A stretch of 64,000 bases of DNA from Marthasterias glacialis (Eukaryota > Echinodermata > Asteroidea > Forcipulatida > Asteriidae): NCBI GenBank assembly GCA_911728455.2, contig OU452225.1, forward strand, positions 24,338,495 to 24,402,494. The letters are read 5' to 3'. Positions 63,865-64,000 of the stretch are shown piece after piece. Below the pieces are notes generated by a model that worked only from the letters and a program-made list of their open reading frames with translations, had not been told where the DNA came from and made no database searches. Both the position numbers and the translations under genes were made by a program. Position 1 is the first letter of the stretch. Each line of letters starts with the position of its first letter.

Positions 63865-64000
63865 AGAAACATCTTTTTGATGTAAAATCCTGTATGAATG
63901 AAATAAGTACCGACTACCTAGTGCTGTGCAATGTGTTAGACTTAAAAGGAAGTATTTTTACTCTGACGTGGTTTGGACAGGAAGCATTATAAAGCTGGTA

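Overview
The window is animal nuclear DNA. Genes are split by GT-AG introns, there is no bacterial-style gene packing, and much of the sequence is interspersed repeat. An invertebrate deuterostome, probably an echinoderm, fits best. This is an inference from the mix of a Ty3/gypsy element with integrase ahead of reverse transcriptase (a type described from deuterostomes), a RAG1 N-terminus-like zinc finger beside a P-element-like transposase, and tRNA-derived SINEs. No species can be named.

Layout. 1-5015 (minus) is the 5' part of a Ty3/gypsy retrotransposon: an LTR, a tRNA-Pro-type primer binding site, and an open gag-protease-integrase frame that runs off the left edge. 5558-6830 (minus) holds remains of a P-element-like transposase and a RAG1 N-terminal-like zinc-binding segment. 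7-8.5 kb is nested foldback and MITE-like DNA.

8931-34762 is a cluster of four intact three-exon genes (A, B, C on minus, D on plus) for histamine N-methyltransferase-like (HNMT-like) SAM-dependent methyltransferases of 286, 286, 297 and 297 residues. All share the same two intron positions and phases. All keep the SAM motif and the acidic VEP motif, but all have changed residues where human HNMT binds histamine, so another substrate is likely. Copies A and B sit in a roughly 5-kb tandem segmental duplication. The two copies serve as each other's empty site and reveal at least four later insertions: a 490-bp element with 9-bp target duplication, a 327-bp MITE, a hairpin element of about 300 bp, and a 1.46-kb LINE fragment.

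35449-56362 (minus) carries most of MSH5, the meiotic MutS homologue. Seventeen exons with compatible phases cover the middle and ATPase parts. One short exon was not located, and the N-terminal exons should lie beyond the right edge. MSH5 and methyltransferase D converge, with a minisatellite between them. The MSH5 introns are full of repeats: two TIR MITE families, a tRNA-Leu-derived SINE, a second tRNA-like SINE, several dispersed families, and a 27-bp minisatellite of about 1 kb that switches strand twice. From 56.4 kb to the end I see only repeats and unrecognised DNA, presumably a large MSH5 intron.

No rRNA, functional tRNA, CRISPR, operon or prokaryotic signal was seen. Exon boundaries were set by reading splice signals and phase by eye, not from transcripts.
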